The translations under genes were made by a program, and so were the position numbers. Positions 16,091-25,937 of a stretch of 48,820 bases of DNA are shown here, one piece after another. Location: assembly GCA_003222675.1 (NCBI GenBank), contig QHWT01000075.1, positions 104,125-152,944 on the forward strand, written 5' to 3'. Each line of letters begins with the position of its first letter. Position 1 is the stretch's first letter. The notes beneath the pieces were generated by a model, which was not told the origin of the DNA, did no database searches, and saw only the letters and a program-made list of their open reading frames with translations. Origin of the DNA: Acidobacteriota bacterium (lineage in GTDB: Bacteria > Acidobacteriota > Vicinamibacteria > Vicinamibacterales > 2-12-FULL-66-21).

Positions 16091-18904
16091 TCAGGCTGCC
16101 ACGTGCGGCAGGCCCAGAATCTTCGCCAGGAATCGGCCTGTAAAGGATTCTCGGCTCCGCGCGACGACTTCAGGAGTCCCCGTCGCGATGATGCGACCAC
16201 CCCCTGCACCGCCTTCCGGGCCGAGGTCGATCACGTAGTCTGCCGATTTGATGACATCCAGGTTGTGCTCGATGATGACCACCGTGTTGCCCTGGTCGAC
16301 GAGCTTATTGAGGACGTCGAGCAGCTTGTGGGTGTCGGCAAAATGGAGTCCCGTGGTCGGCTCGTCCAGGATGTACAGCGTCCGGCCGGTTCCGCGGCGT
16401 GAGAGCTCCTTCGCAAGTTTCACGCGCTGTGCCTCGCCTCCGCTCAGCGTGGTCGCGGACTGCCCGAGCTCGATGTACCCGAGGCCGACGTCCTGCAGCG
16501 TGCGCAGCTTGTTGGCGATGGGCGGGAAATTCTCGAGAAGGGGCAACGCCTGGTCCACGGTGAGGTCGAGCACGTCGGCGATTGACTTGCCGCGATACTT
16601 GATCTCGAGCGTCTCGCGATTGTAGCGGCGTCCCTTGCACTGCTCGCACGTGACGTAGACGTTCGGCAGGAAGTGCATTTCGATCGCGATCACGCCGTCG
16701 CCCTGGCAGCTTTCGCAGCGCCCCCCCTTCACGTTGAACGAGAAGCGTCCCGGACGAAACCCGCGTGCGCGGGCCTCCGGCAGCATCGCGAACAGCTCGC
16801 GGATGAACGTGAACAGACCGGTGTAGGTCGCTGGATTCGAACGCGGCGTGCGGCCGATCGGCGACTGATCGATCTGGATTACCTTGTCGATGAGATCGAT
16901 GCCTTCGATCGACGAGTGCGCGCCCGGTTCATCAGCGGCGCGATACAGCTCGCGCGCCAGCGCGCGGTACAGAATCTCGTTGACCAGGGTCGACTTACCG
17001 GACCCGCTGACGCCGGTAATGGTGATCAACACGCCGAGCGGAATCTCGACGTCGATCTCTTTGAGGTTGTTCTCGCGGGCGCCCTTGATGACGATCGCCC
17101 CGCGATTGGCGGGGCGGCGACTTTTTGGCGTCTCGATCGATTTCTCGCCGCGTAGATACGCACCGGTCGCTGAGCCGTTGCCATTGGACACGAGCGCCGC
17201 CGGCGTTCCCTGAAAAATGACGTGGCCGCCGTGCTCACCCGCGCCGGGCCCCAGATCGATGACGTAGTCCGCCGTTCGAATCGTCTCTTCATCGTGCTCG
17301 ACGACGACCACGGTGTTTCCCAGATCGCGAAGCCGCGCGAGCGTCGAGAGCAGGGCTCGATTGTCGCGCTGGTGCAATCCGATGGACGGCTCGTCGAGGA
17401 CGTACAAGACGCCGGTGAGATTCGATCCGATCTGCGTCGCGAGACGAATGCGCTGCCCCTCGCCGCCAGACAAGGTCGCGGCGCTCCGTCCGAGCGTCAG
17501 ATAGCCGACCCCGACGTCATTCAGGAAGCGCAGCCGATCGCGAATTTCCCGAAGAATCCGGCTCGCGATGAGCGCTTCCCTGTCGGTCAGGTCGATCGCC
17601 TCGAAGACGCCGAGCGCTTCCGAGATTGGAAGGTCCACGTACTCCGTGACGGTCCGGCCTTTGACGCGCACGGCGCGGCTCTGCGGCTTCAGGCGCGCTC
17701 CGCCGCACGCGGGACACGGCCGCAGGGCGCGATAAGATTCGAGCGCTTCCTGCTCCGCCCAGCTGCCTTCTTCATACCGGCGCCGCAGGTTCGGCACCAG
17801 TCCTTCGAATCCGGCGCCAAACGGATCCTTGCCGTCCTTCCGCGCCGCACCGGTCCCGTAGAAGATGGCGTCGCGCGCTTTCTTCGCAAGGCGGCGGAAC
17901 GGCAATGCGAGATCGATCCCGAAATGCTTACTCAGCGAGGCGAGCGCCTCTTTGACCAGTTTCTTGTCGCCGCGGGCCCACGGCGCGATCGCGCCGTCCT
18001 GAAGCGACAGCGATTCGTCGGGGACCAGCCGCGTCGGATCGAAGTCGTAGACCGCGCCAAGCCCCTGGCAATCGGGACAGGCACCGTGCGGCGAGTTGAA
18101 CGAGAACGCGCGCGGCGTCATCTCGGGCATGCTGACGCCGCAGTACGTGCAGGCCAGCCGCCGCGAGAAGAGCCGATCGCCGCCGTCCAGCGTGTTGATC
18201 ACCACGACATCATCGGCGAGGTTGAGCGCGACCTCGACCGACTCGCCCAGGCGCCGCTCGATGCCCGGTTTCAGCACGAGCCGATCGACCACGACATCGA
18301 TGGTGTGGTTGCGGCGGCGATCGAGCTTGATGTCTTCATCGAACGAGCGCAGCTGCCCGTCGACGCGCACCTTCGTGAACCCGCGCGCACGCAGCGCCGC
18401 GAGCTCCTTCTTGAACTCACCCTTGCGTCCGCGGACGACCGGCGCCATCACGTTGATGCGCTCGTCGTTCGGCGAGAGCATCACCATGTCGATGATTCGC
18501 TCGAGCGACTGCGACGCGATCTCGTGGCCACAGAGATGGCAGTGCGGGACTCCGACGTTCGCAAACAGCAGCCGCAGGTAATCGTAGATTTCGGTGACGG
18601 TGCCGACGGTGGAGCGTGGATTGGACCCAGTGGTCTTCTGCTCGATCGCAATGGCGGGCGACAGGCCGTCGATCAAATCGACGTCCGGCTTCTCCATCTG
18701 CTCGAGGAATTGACGCGCGTACGACGAGAGCGACTCGACGTACCGGCGCTGCCCTTCCGCGTAGATGGTGTCGAACGCGAGAGAAGACTTGCCGGAGCCG
18801 GAGAGCCCCGTAATGACCACCAGCTGATCGCGCGGGAGATCGACGTCTATGTTCTTGAGGTTGTGCACGCGCGCGCCGCGTACTGCAACCCAGTCGTGTG
18901 CCAT
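16091..18904 (-). CDS. uvrA: UvrABC excinuclease subunit A
   Basis: The 937-residue protein is the damage-recognition ATPase of nucleotide excision repair. It has two ABC modules: the first Walker [10 protein letters not shown] at about 33-41 and the second GVSGSGKST at about 632-640, with signature motifs [12 protein letters not shown] and [12 protein letters not shown]. Zinc-binding cysteines occur in ACTYCG...CPDCQG and CESCQG...CEQCKG. Length is normal. Upstream of the start a TAGAAT hexamer (complement of 18947-18952) may be a -10 box, and CTGCTAG/CTAGCAG arms flank the region. Confidence 0.98.
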   Translation of the reverse strand: MAHDWVAVRGARVHNLKNIDVDLPRDQLVVITGLSGSGKSSLAFDTIYAEGQRRYVESLSSYARQFLEQMEKPDVDLIDGLSPAIAIEQKTTGSNPRSTVGTVTEIYDYLRLLFANVGVPHCHLCGHEIASQSLERIIDMVMLSPNDERINVMAPVVRGRKGEFKKELAALRARGFTKVRVDGQLRSFDEDIKLDRRRNHTIDVVVDRLVLKPGIERRLGESVEVALNLADDVVVINTLDGGDRLFSRRLACTYCGVSMPEMTPRAFSFNSPHGACPDCQGLGAVYDFDPTRLVPDESLSLQDGAIAPWARGDKKLVKEALASLSKHFGIDLALPFRRLAKKARDAIFYGTGAARKDGKDPFGAGFEGLVPNLRRRYEEGSWAEQEALESYRALRPCPACGGARLKPQSRAVRVKGRTVTEYVDLPISEALGVFEAIDLTDREALIASRILREIRDRLRFLNDVGVGYLTLGRSAATLSGGEGQRIRLATQIGSNLTGVLYVLDEPSIGLHQRDNRALLSTLARLRDLGNTVVVVEHDEETIRTADYVIDLGPGAGEHGGHVIFQGTPAALVSNGNGSATGAYLRGEKSIETPKSRRPANRGAIVIKGARENNLKEIDVEIPLGVLITITGVSGSGKSTLVNEILYRALARELYRAADEPGAHSSIEGIDLIDKVIQIDQSPIGRTPRSNPATYTGLFTFIRELFAMLPEARARGFRPGRFSFNVKGGRCESCQGDGVIAIEMHFLPNVYVTCEQCKGRRYNRETLEIKYRGKSIADVLDLTVDQALPLLENFPPIANKLRTLQDVGLGYIELGQSATTLSGGEAQRVKLAKELSRRGTGRTLYILDEPTTGLHFADTHKLLDVLNKLVDQGNTVVIIEHNLDVIKSADYVIDLGPEGGAGGGRIIATGTPEVVARSRESFTGRFLAKILGLPHVAA

Positions 18905-18998
18905 GCCCTGCTAGTTACGGAATTTTGGTGGAAACCCAAACCCATATTCTAGCAGGCCGCCCGCGCCATTCGCCACAAAGAACTCGGATGAGGTCCAG

Positions 18999-20498
18999 TT
19001 ACCGCGCGGCGCTCTCGCTTGTCTTCACACGCAACCGGCTGTGCTGAAAGCCGTAGGCGAAGTACAGGATGAGACCGATGATGAGCCAGTAGCCAAAGCG
19101 CTCCCATGCCTGATGCGGCAGCCCTTTCATGATGAAGAGACAGCCGGCGGCCGAGAGAGGCGTCACGGTCCACACAAATGGCACGCGGAAGGGGCGCGGA
19201 CGATCGGGCTCGGTGTAGCGCAGCACGAGCACACCGATGCTCACGAGCATGAACGCGAACAGCGTCCCGATGTTCGTCAAATCGTACGTCTCCCCAGCAT
19301 CGCCAACGAGCGACCACGCCGCGACAAAGATGCCGGTAAACAGCGTCGTCGCGAACGGGATCTTGGTTCGCGGGTGCAGGCGCGCCGCCCACTGCGGCAG
19401 GAGCCCGTCGCGCGCCATCGCGAAGAAGATGCGCGGCTGGCCGTATTGGAACACGAGCAACACCGCTGACATCGACACCGCGGCGCCGAGCGCAACCACC
19501 CAGCCGATCCTTTCGAAGCCGGCGAGCTGCAGAGCGCGGGCGAGCGGATCCGCAACCGCAAGCTCCTTGTAAGGCACCATACCGGTCAGCACGAAGCCAA
19601 CCACCACGTAAATCAACGTGCAGATCGCGAGGCCGCCGAGGATGCCAATCGGCAGGTTGCGCTGCGGATTCCTCGTCTCTTCCGCCGCCGTCGAGATCGC
19701 ATCGAAGCCGATGTAGGCGAAGAAGACAATCGCCGCCCCCTGGTGAATGCCCGTGAAACCGTTCGGCGCAAACGGCTCGTAGTTCCCCGGATGCAGGTGC
19801 GTCGCGCCGACCGCGATGAACAGGCCGAGTGCCAGCAGCTTGATCACCACCATGATGTTGTTCGCGGTGACGCTTTCCTTCGCGCCTTGCAGGAGCAGGA
19901 CGGTAATCAACATCACGATTGCGAACGCGGGAAGGTGAATGACGATCGGAATCCCGGCCACGTGCGGCGCCGTCTGCAGCAGGCCGCGAACCGCGGGATC
20001 GGCGCTCAGGAGCGCCGTACGATAGCCGGTCGTGATCCACACGGGAAGGAAAAGGTTGAACCCCTTGAGCAGCGTATTGAAGTAGTCCCCCCACGAGATC
20101 GCGACGGCGACATTACCGACGGCGTACTCGAGAATGAGGTCCCAGCCGATGATCCACGCGACGAGCTCTCCGAGCGTCGCGTAGGAATAGGCATAGGCGC
20201 TGCCCGCCTGCGGGATCATCGACGCAAGCTCCGCGTAGCAGAGCCCCGCAAGCGCGCAGGCGACGCCGAGCAGGATGAAGGAGAAGACCAGCGCGGGACC
20301 AGCGCCGTAACGAATCACTTCGCCGTTGGGCCCGACCTGACCGGCCGCCGCCGTGCCAATCGCGCCGAAGATTCCCGCGCCGATGACCGCGCCGATCGCG
20401 AGCATGATCAAGTCGCCCGCGCCCATGACACGCTTCAGCGAGTGATCTCCTTCGACGAGCAGGTCCGAGATGGGCTTGCGTCGAAACAACTGATTCAT
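18999..20498 (-). CDS. Amino-acid permease, APC superfamily (cationic amino acid transporter type)
   Basis: The 499-residue protein has about 12 membrane segments. It opens with a cytoplasmic leader (RRKPISDLL) and the unwound first helix IGAVIGAGIFGAIGTAAAGQ, where the substrate amino group binds in APC transporters. LCYAELASMIPQAGSAYAYSYATLGE (shown in parts: SMIPQAGSAYAY) is the family signature, and FFAYIGFDAISTAAEE is typical of the CAT subfamily. It probably imports amino acids by proton coupling; the exact substrate cannot be read. It stands alone. Confidence 0.9.
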   Translation of the reverse strand: MNQLFRRKPISDLLVEGDHSLKRVMGAGDLIMLAIGAVIGAGIFGAIGTAAAGQVGPNGEVIRYGAGPALVFSFILLGVACALAGLCYAELASMIPQAGSAYAYSYATLGELVAWIIGWDLILEYAVGNVAVAISWGDYFNTLLKGFNLFLPVWITTGYRTALLSADPAVRGLLQTAPHVAGIPIVIHLPAFAIVMLITVLLLQGAKESVTANNIMVVIKLLALGLFIAVGATHLHPGNYEPFAPNGFTGIHQGAAIVFFAYIGFDAISTAAEETRNPQRNLPIGILGGLAICTLIYVVVGFVLTGMVPYKELAVADPLARALQLAGFERIGWVVALGAAVSMSAVLLVFQYGQPRIFFAMARDGLLPQWAARLHPRTKIPFATTLFTGIFVAAWSLVGDAGETYDLTNIGTLFAFMLVSIGVLVLRYTEPDRPRPFRVPFVWTVTPLSAAGCLFIMKGLPHQAWERFGYWLIIGLILYFAYGFQHSRLRVKTSESAAR

Positions 20499-20580
20499 GT
20501 GTGCCGAATTCTACCGTGTTCCGAAAGGGGGACACTCACACTTCTTCCCATTGGTGAACGGTTGGCGGAAGGGTAAGAGG

Positions 20581-20610
20581 GACAGTCACAGTTCCGGAAG
20601 TGTGACTGTC
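20581..20610. repeat. Near-perfect 30-bp palindrome (ACAGTCACA / TGTGACTGT)
   Basis: GACAGTCACA (20581-20590) and TGTGACTGTC (20601-20610) pair perfectly around a central TTCCGGAA, with one mismatched pair between. A weaker relative (gggacactcacacttc, 20527-20543) lies just upstream. It sits in the gap between the permease start and the end of the propeller gene, so it may terminate the region or be a dispersed repeat. Confidence 0.75.
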
Positions 20611-20635
20611 ACCGTTTCGGGTGACCGACGTTGTT

Positions 20636-21649
20636 TCAGTGCAGTGGGAGCAGACCGCGGACGCCGACCGCGAGCCGATAGACCGAATCGCTCGTCGCGA
20701 TTGCAAGGCCACCGTGGGGATCGAACGCGAGCCCGATGAGCGTGCCTCCGGCAAGCACCAGCTCGGGCGAGGCGGGAGCATCGAGGCGGACGCGGTAGAT
20801 TCCACTCCAGCCCGCGAGCGCATCGGTTACGTAGAGGTGACCTCCCGCGTCGAACGCGAGTCCCTGCGGTCGACCGAAACCCGTCGACCAGACGCCGACA
20901 GTGCCGTCAGGCGAGACGCGATAGATGGCGTCGGTCGTGCCGAGGGTTGGCGCCGCCACATAAAGGTAATCGTCAGGACCGAATGCCAGATGGAACGCCG
21001 CGACGCTGGCGGGCAACATCGCGAATGCGCGGGCGCGGCCCTGTTCCTCGACGCGCAGAATGGATCCCGATCGATCGCCGACGTATAAAAAGCCGTCGGG
21101 ACCGAACGCGAGGCCGCACGCGACGCCGAGATCGCCGGCATAGAGCGACGCGCGACCGTCGGGCTCGACCCGATAGACGCTCCCATCGAAGCGACTCGAC
21201 ACGTAGAGGTGGCCCTCGCGATCGAAGGCGAGCGAGGTCGGGTTCGGCATGTCCGACACGAACGGCTCGCGCGTCCCGTCAGGCCGCACCATGAAGATGG
21301 CGACGGCTGCCTGCTGGCCCCGCGATCCGCTGAACGTCACGTACAGATTGCCGTGGCGATCAAAGGCGGGATTGTCGACCTGGTGAACACCTGTGACGAG
21401 AGGCGCGCCGATCTCGATGTAGGCAGTCTCACCCGGCAGCTCGTCGATCCGCACGGCCGTCGATCCACCCTCGAGATCCGCGGGAACGACAACCGTAAGC
21501 GCCGTCGGCGAGGCGTGCGCGAGACGCGCGGCCGTCGGCCCGATACGCACCTGCGGCAGACCGGGGTCAACGGGAAAGCCCGTCCCCTCGAGCGTTACGC
21601 GTCCTCCTTCAATCGCCCAGAGCGGGCGAACGGAGGTCACACGGCCCAA
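20636..21649 (-). CDS. NHL/SMP-30-like beta-propeller with N-terminal IPT/TIG domain
   Basis: The 337-residue product begins with an immunoglobulin-like IPT/TIG domain (about 1-80: VTLEGTGFPVDPGLPQVRIG, ALTVVVPADLEGG). It then has about six propeller blades, each with a variant of LAFDREGHLYVSSRFDGSVYRV (in parts: LAFGPDGFLYVGD, LAFGPDDYLYVAAP, LAFDAGGHLYVTD). No signal peptide is visible. The start is a TTG at 21649 or a GTG at 21640, both just after the HNH gene. Such propellers bind ligands or hydrolyse lactones; I cannot tell which here. Confidence 0.82.
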   Translation of the reverse strand: MGRVTSVRPLWAIEGGRVTLEGTGFPVDPGLPQVRIGPTAARLAHASPTALTVVVPADLEGGSTAVRIDELPGETAYIEIGAPLVTGVHQVDNPAFDRHGNLYVTFSGSRGQQAAVAIFMVRPDGTREPFVSDMPNPTSLAFDREGHLYVSSRFDGSVYRVEPDGRASLYAGDLGVACGLAFGPDGFLYVGDRSGSILRVEEQGRARAFAMLPASVAAFHLAFGPDDYLYVAAPTLGTTDAIYRVSPDGTVGVWSTGFGRPQGLAFDAGGHLYVTDALAGWSGIYRVRLDAPASPELVLAGGTLIGLAFDPHGGLAIATSDSVYRLAVGVRGLLPLH

Positions 21650-21655
21650 CTTAGG

Positions 21656-22192
21656 TCAGCTTTCGTGGTCTAGCTCGACGTTCCAATAGAAATAATCGCG
21701 CCACGTCTCGGGCGCGTTACGGAGGCCAATCGTAATGCGAATCGCGGGAGCCTTATCGGGACGCTTGGGAACCCTAATAAGATGCATGTGGGCCTGCTCC
21801 GGCGTCCGGCCGCCCTTCCTCCGGTTGCAAGGAATGCAGCACGTAACGATGTTTTCCCAGTCCTTGCGGCCGCCCTGGGCGACCGGCACCACATGATCGA
21901 AGGTCAACTCCGCTGTCGGGAACACCTGCCCGCAGTACTGGCAGGAGTGGTCGTCTCGCGCGTAGATGTTTGCGCGGGAGAACGGCACGTAATCAATCTG
22001 CCGCTTGATCTTGATGTATCGCAGCAGGCGGATGACCGAGGGAAGCTTGAAACTGAAGGACACCGACCGGACTTCCCGGTCGTACACGGAAATGACCTCA
22101 ACCTTCCCCTGGCACCAAAGGGTGATGGCTTTCTGCCAGTGGACGACTTTGAGGGGCTCGTACGTCGCGTTGAGGAGGAGCGTCTGCTCCAT
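21656..22192 (-). CDS. HNH endonuclease-family protein
   Basis: The 178-residue product has an HNH domain at about 75-135: CQYCGQVFPTAELTFDHVVP, then GGRKDWENIVTCCIPCNRRKG, with the paired cysteines for zinc, the central histidine, and the asparagine. The N-terminal half (LLLNATYEPLKVVHWQKAI) is the usual extension of this widespread chromosomal subfamily, whose biological substrate is not known. There is no sign that it is part of a mobile element. It is followed by the propeller gene after six bases. Confidence 0.92.
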   Translation of the reverse strand: MEQTLLLNATYEPLKVVHWQKAITLWCQGKVEVISVYDREVRSVSFSFKLPSVIRLLRYIKIKRQIDYVPFSRANIYARDDHSCQYCGQVFPTAELTFDHVVPVAQGGRKDWENIVTCCIPCNRRKGGRTPEQAHMHLIRVPKRPDKAPAIRITIGLRNAPETWRDYFYWNVELDHES

Positions 22193-22353
22193 AAGCCTGA
22201 GTCATTCTGCCTGAGGCGTCGTCGAGTGTCAAGCTGGATGGGGCGTAACAATCATGTTTCCAGCAGTTTAGGTCCCAATGCCCCCGCTGGAGGACAAAAA
22301 TCGGGTGTTCCCGCGTTGGGCCGAAGTGGCAAGCGACGACAGGGGCCTAACAG

Positions 22354-22410
22354 GGTCTGACCCCACGCAAGCGGAGGCGCCGGGCCGGCCTCAGATCCCG
22401 GTCTGACCCC
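22354..22410. repeat. Two exact GGTCTGACCCC repeats
   Basis: GGTCTGACCCC occurs at 22354-22364 and again at 22400-22410, with further shared words (GGCCTCAG) around. The 11-mer has a self-complementary part (GGTC/GACC). It lies in the gap between the divergent HNH and NlpC/P60 genes. Confidence 0.6.
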
Positions 22411-22430
22411 GGCCTCAGGATTGGTCGATA

Positions 22431-22970
22431 ATGCGAGCGTCCATGGTCCGCGTGAACGTCGCCTCGATCGTGACAGTCGCCGTTGTGGCGACCGGGTGCG
22501 CGTCCACCGGGGGCGTGCCGGCGCCGTTCCCGCGGCCGGCGGACCACTCCGGGCCGACGTCGACGGCCACGGCGCGCACGGCGCCTCCGCCTGTCGGTGA
22601 CGCGAGCGGGTACGCGCTTACGAACACCGCGCTGTCGCTCCGCGGGACGCCGTATCGCAATGGCGGCGCCGATCCATCAGGATTCGATTGCAGTGGATTT
22701 GTGTATTACGTGTTCGCGCAACACGGGCTGGCTGTACCGCGAACCGTGCTCGAACTGTCGCGCGCTGGACGGCCCATCACACAGGACCAGCTCAAACCCG
22801 GCGATCTGCTCTTCTTCAGCACAGTCAGCGCCGGCCCGTCACACGTCGCGATTGCCATCGGCGGGGACGAGTTCGTGCACGCGCCTAGCAGCATTGGCCA
22901 GGTGCGTGTCGAGCGCATGAGCGGCTCGTACTGGGCGTCGCGTTTTGTGGGTGCGAGACGGGTAATGTGA
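22431..22970 (+). CDS. NlpC/P60-family cell-wall hydrolase, lipoprotein
   Basis: The 179-residue product has a lipoprotein signal ending in VVATGC (cysteine at about residue 23) and a P/T-rich linker. The NlpC/P60 domain (about 60-178) contains FDCSGFVYYVF with the catalytic cysteine, KPGDLLFFSTVSAGPSHVAI with the catalytic histidine, and EFVHAPSSIGQVRV. Enzymes of this family cleave peptide bonds in peptidoglycan stems. It is probably anchored in the periplasm. The gene stands alone. Confidence 0.93.
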   Translation: MRASMVRVNVASIVTVAVVATGCASTGGVPAPFPRPADHSGPTSTATARTAPPPVGDASGYALTNTALSLRGTPYRNGGADPSGFDCSGFVYYVFAQHGLAVPRTVLELSRAGRPITQDQLKPGDLLFFSTVSAGPSHVAIAIGGDEFVHAPSSIGQVRVERMSGSYWASRFVGARRVM

Positions 22971-22976
22971 TCGGCT

Positions 22977-23056
22977 TATCACTCAGGGCTCATGACGGAC
23001 TGAGACAAGAGCTCTGAGCCAGCATGAGCCCGAAACCTAAAAGCCCTGAGCCCGAT
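22977..23056. repeat. Degenerate TCAGGGCTCATG micro-repeat
   Basis: Between the convergent NlpC/P60 and metallopeptidase-like genes the sequence is built from partly self-complementary words (cagggctcatg, gctctgagcc, catgagccc, ccctgagccc). It resembles the island at 14833-14925 and may act as a bidirectional terminator. Confidence 0.5.
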
Positions 23057-23057
23057 G

Positions 23058-23867
23058 TTATGCCGCCCGATGCGCGCCCTTCCTCGCCAGGCGACGCGTG
23101 CTGGTGTCGGTGAACTGCCGCACGTGCAGATCATCTTCCGTGTAGAGCGAGGGCTGCGTCAGCGGCTTCAGGCGCTCGACCTTGACCGCGGAGTCAACAG
23201 GCAGCGCCGAGCATGGCTCCATGTAGCGCTGCGGAAACGACGGAAAATTCCTGAACGTCGTCGCGACTACGCCGCCGAACTCGCGTTGGAGCGCGGAAAA
23301 ATCCCACGTCAGGAAATCATAGATGCGGGGATCCGGCCGCGTCGACAGGTAACCGCGAACGATCCCGGCCACCTCTTCATAGAACTGCGGGCCGTGCTGG
23401 CGCGAGCGCGTGCCGTTCGCGTTCGCCACCTGTCGAATTCCCGTCGCCTCGGGATCGATGTGATAGAGCTCGTGCACGATCGTGTCGAGCTTTGCCACCC
23501 ACGGATCTGACTTCGCGTACAGCTCCGATTTCCACGAGCGTTCGAGACTCTGCTCACAGAAGCGCGGCAGCACGAAGGAGATGAGGTACTTGATACGCGT
23601 GGCCCCGAGGCGCACCTCGGGCGTTTTCGTGACGAACCACTCGGAGCGGCGCGTCAGCTCTCCGGTGATGCGGTCGCGCCAGAAATAATAACCAGGTTCA
23701 CTCTGTGGAAGGGTCAGGCAGTGGCAAGTCGCGAATGCCCCATCCGCGTCGGGACGGCCGAAGCGGCCGAAGACGAGGACCTCACGGAGATCGATGAATG
23801 CCAAAGACGGCGCACGCGACACCACGTCCTGCATCAGGAGCGCGATGCGCTCTGTGTAATTGATCAT
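23058..23867 (-). CDS. Putative zinc metallopeptidase-like protein
   Basis: The 269-residue product contains DTIVHELYHIDPEATG with an HExxH motif (His132, Glu133, His136) and a later histidine in RQHGPQFYEEVAGIV (about 158) that could be the third ligand, a layout recalling SprT-like or phage-type metallopeptidases. No signal peptide is seen, so it is probably cytoplasmic. The N-terminal part (LVFGRFGRPDADGAFATCHC) has no motif I know. I give the family as putative only. It stands alone between repeat-rich gaps. Confidence 0.7.
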   Translation of the reverse strand: MINYTERIALLMQDVVSRAPSLAFIDLREVLVFGRFGRPDADGAFATCHCLTLPQSEPGYYFWRDRITGELTRRSEWFVTKTPEVRLGATRIKYLISFVLPRFCEQSLERSWKSELYAKSDPWVAKLDTIVHELYHIDPEATGIRQVANANGTRSRQHGPQFYEEVAGIVRGYLSTRPDPRIYDFLTWDFSALQREFGGVVATTFRNFPSFPQRYMEPCSALPVDSAVKVERLKPLTQPSLYTEDDLHVRQFTDTSTRRLARKGAHRAA

Positions 23868-24026
23868 GCCGACACACGCCTGGCCAGAGACGGACTCCGC
23901 CAGGACGTCCTGTATCGAGCCGCTTGTCGCTGTGAGGAGCAGGGACGTGCCGACTATACGGATATGCGCCGATTGCTGTCAAGGTGAGCAGAACGCGAAA
24001 GTGCGGTTTTTTTGCCCGGTAACGCG

Positions 24027-24866
24027 CTATTGACCAGGTCCGCGCGGCCCGGCGGGATTTCCGGCCTCCCGTTCGGTCGGCAGAGCCGTGCCAGGCACCG
24101 TTATGGGCGTCCCTGGCAGATCCGTGATCGGCACGAGGGGGACTTCGTCAGGTGCATCAACCCCCGTGATCACGGGGGGCGGCGTGACGGCGCCCATGCG
24201 CCGCGCGATCATCTGCTGGCGCCGCCGCAGCCGCGCGGTCGGATGCCCCGGATCGAGCGCGCGTGGATTGATGACTGCGGCGGCGAGGAGCGCTGATTCC
24301 TGCGGGCTCAGGTCGGCCGATGACTTATGGAAGTAGCGGCGTGCGGCCGCCTCGGCACCCCAGATGCCGTCGCCCCATTCGATCACGTTCAAATAGAGTT
24401 CCAGGATGCGCTGTTTCGAGAGCTCGGCCTCGAGACGCCGTGTGATGAACAACTCGCGAATCTTGCGGACAGGATTCTTCGACGGCGACAGATAGAGGTT
24501 TTTCGCGAGTTGCTGCGTGATGGTGCTCGCGCCCCGCGCGAACTCCCCTCGCTCCCAGTTGACCTCCATCGACGCGCGCAGCTGATCGAAATCGATGCCT
24601 TCGTGCTTCCAGAAGGCACTGTCTTCCGCGACGAGGACGGCGCGTTTCAAATTCGGGGAGATGCGTGCGTACGGCACCCAGCGCTGATCTTTCATTATGG
24701 GATCGCCGCGGCGCTCGGCCTCGCGCGCCCTCAAGTCCATGAACGCCGTGGTCGGCGGGTTCACCGTCCGGAGCGGCCGCACGTCGGGCAAGGTCAGATA
24801 GATGTAAGCGGCGCAGGCAAAGCCGGCGGCGAGACCGATCGCAACAGCCTGCCCGAATTTCCGCAT
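24027..24866 (-). CDS. mtgA: Monofunctional peptidoglycan glycosyltransferase
   Basis: From the ATG at 24866 the product has 279 residues: an N-terminal membrane anchor (AIGLAAGFACAAYIYL), then a GT51 domain. The key motifs are VAEDSAFWKHEG with the catalytic glutamate at 81, RGASTITQQLAKNLYLS, RKIRELF, and ILELYLNVIEWG. The enzyme polymerises lipid II into glycan strands at the inner membrane. No transpeptidase domain follows; the C-terminus is a P/T-rich tail. The longer in-frame start at 25115 would overlap the next gene and is rejected. Confidence 0.95.
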   Translation of the reverse strand: MRKFGQAVAIGLAAGFACAAYIYLTLPDVRPLRTVNPPTTAFMDLRAREAERRGDPIMKDQRWVPYARISPNLKRAVLVAEDSAFWKHEGIDFDQLRASMEVNWERGEFARGASTITQQLAKNLYLSPSKNPVRKIRELFITRRLEAELSKQRILELYLNVIEWGDGIWGAEAAARRYFHKSSADLSPQESALLAAAVINPRALDPGHPTARLRRRQQMIARRMGAVTPPPVITGVDAPDEVPLVPITDLPGTPITVPGTALPTEREAGNPAGPRGPGQ

Positions 24867-24907
24867 GCACCCGATTATCGATCGTTCGATGACCGATCGT
24901 GATGCGC

Positions 24908-25937
24908 CTACACGTGAAGGACGCGCTTCAACGCAGTCAGAAACAGGAGCACGTTCGTCGCGGTGGAGCCCCATCCCATCAGGCCCACGCGCCAGATGCG
25001 TCCCGCAAGAGGCCCCAGACCCGCACCGATCTCGATGTTGAATTCCGCGAGCAGCCGCTTTCTCACCGCGGCCTCGTCGACGCCGTTCGGCACCACCACG
25101 GCGTTCAAAGACCATAGCCGTTCAGCCGCGGGCGGCAACAGACTCAGACCCATCGTGTCGAGACCTGCCGCGAGGGCGAGGTGCTGCTCGTGGTGGCGTT
25201 GCCAGCGCGCCTCGAGGCCTTCCTCGCAAACCGCGACGAGCGCTTCGCGCAGCGCATAGATGAGCGGCGCCGAGATCGTGTGGTGGTACTTGCGACGCAC
25301 CCAGTAGTCCTCGAGCAGGGCGATGTCGAAATAGAACGAGTGTGACCCTCCAGCGTGTCCACCCGCGCGAGCAGAGAACACAATTGGCGCGAGACCTGAC
25401 GGCGCGCCGAGCCCCTTCTGCGTGCAGCTGTAAACGATGTCGGCTCCCCATGCGCCGACGTCCACTGGGTGCGCGCCGAGCGACGTGACCGCGTCCACGA
25501 TCGTGAGTGCGCCATGTCGCGCGGCGATCCCGCACACCTCGTCAACTGGATTCAGGACGCCCGTCGACGTGTCCGCGTGCACCATGGCGACGACGTCCGC
25601 GCCTTGCGACTCGAGCGCTCGCTCCACCGCCGATGGATCGCATGCACGTCCCCACTCAGTCTCCACTCGAGCGACCGTTGCGCCGTAGCGTTGCAGCATC
25701 TGGCAGAGACGATCCCCGAAGTACCCGGTCACGACGACCAGCGCGCGCGCGCCGGGCCGCGCGAGCGTCGCGACGGCAGTCTCCATTCCGGAGGTGCCCG
25801 TCCCCGAGATCGCAATCGCGAGCGCGCCATCGGACGCACGGAACGTTGAGGATCGGCGCGGCCATCGCACGCATGACGCGTGGCGCAATCGGGCTCGGCC
25901 CCGGACCAAGAAGCAGCCGTTCAGTGTGTGGCAGCAT
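24908..25937 (-). pseudogene. Broken class V aminotransferase (alanine/serine-glyoxylate type)
   Basis: The start at 25937 gives MLPHTERLLLGPGPSPIAPR and VMRAMAAPIL, the N-terminus of the AGT/SPT family, but that frame then leaves homology (NVPCVRWR). The rest of the protein lies in another frame, from about 25850 leftwards: FRASDGALAIAISGTGTSGME, HADTSTGVLNP, and the PLP-lysine region SCTQKGLGAPSG. At the join (25840-25853) about 20 family residues are missing and the frame shifts. The gene overlaps the upstream DapA-family gene by 17 bases. It is either a recent pseudogene or a sequencing/assembly error. Confidence 0.85.

Noticed and set aside
17222-18952. 576-codon plus-strand ORF
   Set aside because: It lies opposite uvrA; its product is Arg-rich without any domain, typical of antisense frames in GC-rich genes.
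20499-20635. Insertion-sequence end at the 30-bp palindrome
   Set aside because: No transposase remnant or target duplication is nearby; it fits a dispersed extragenic palindrome.
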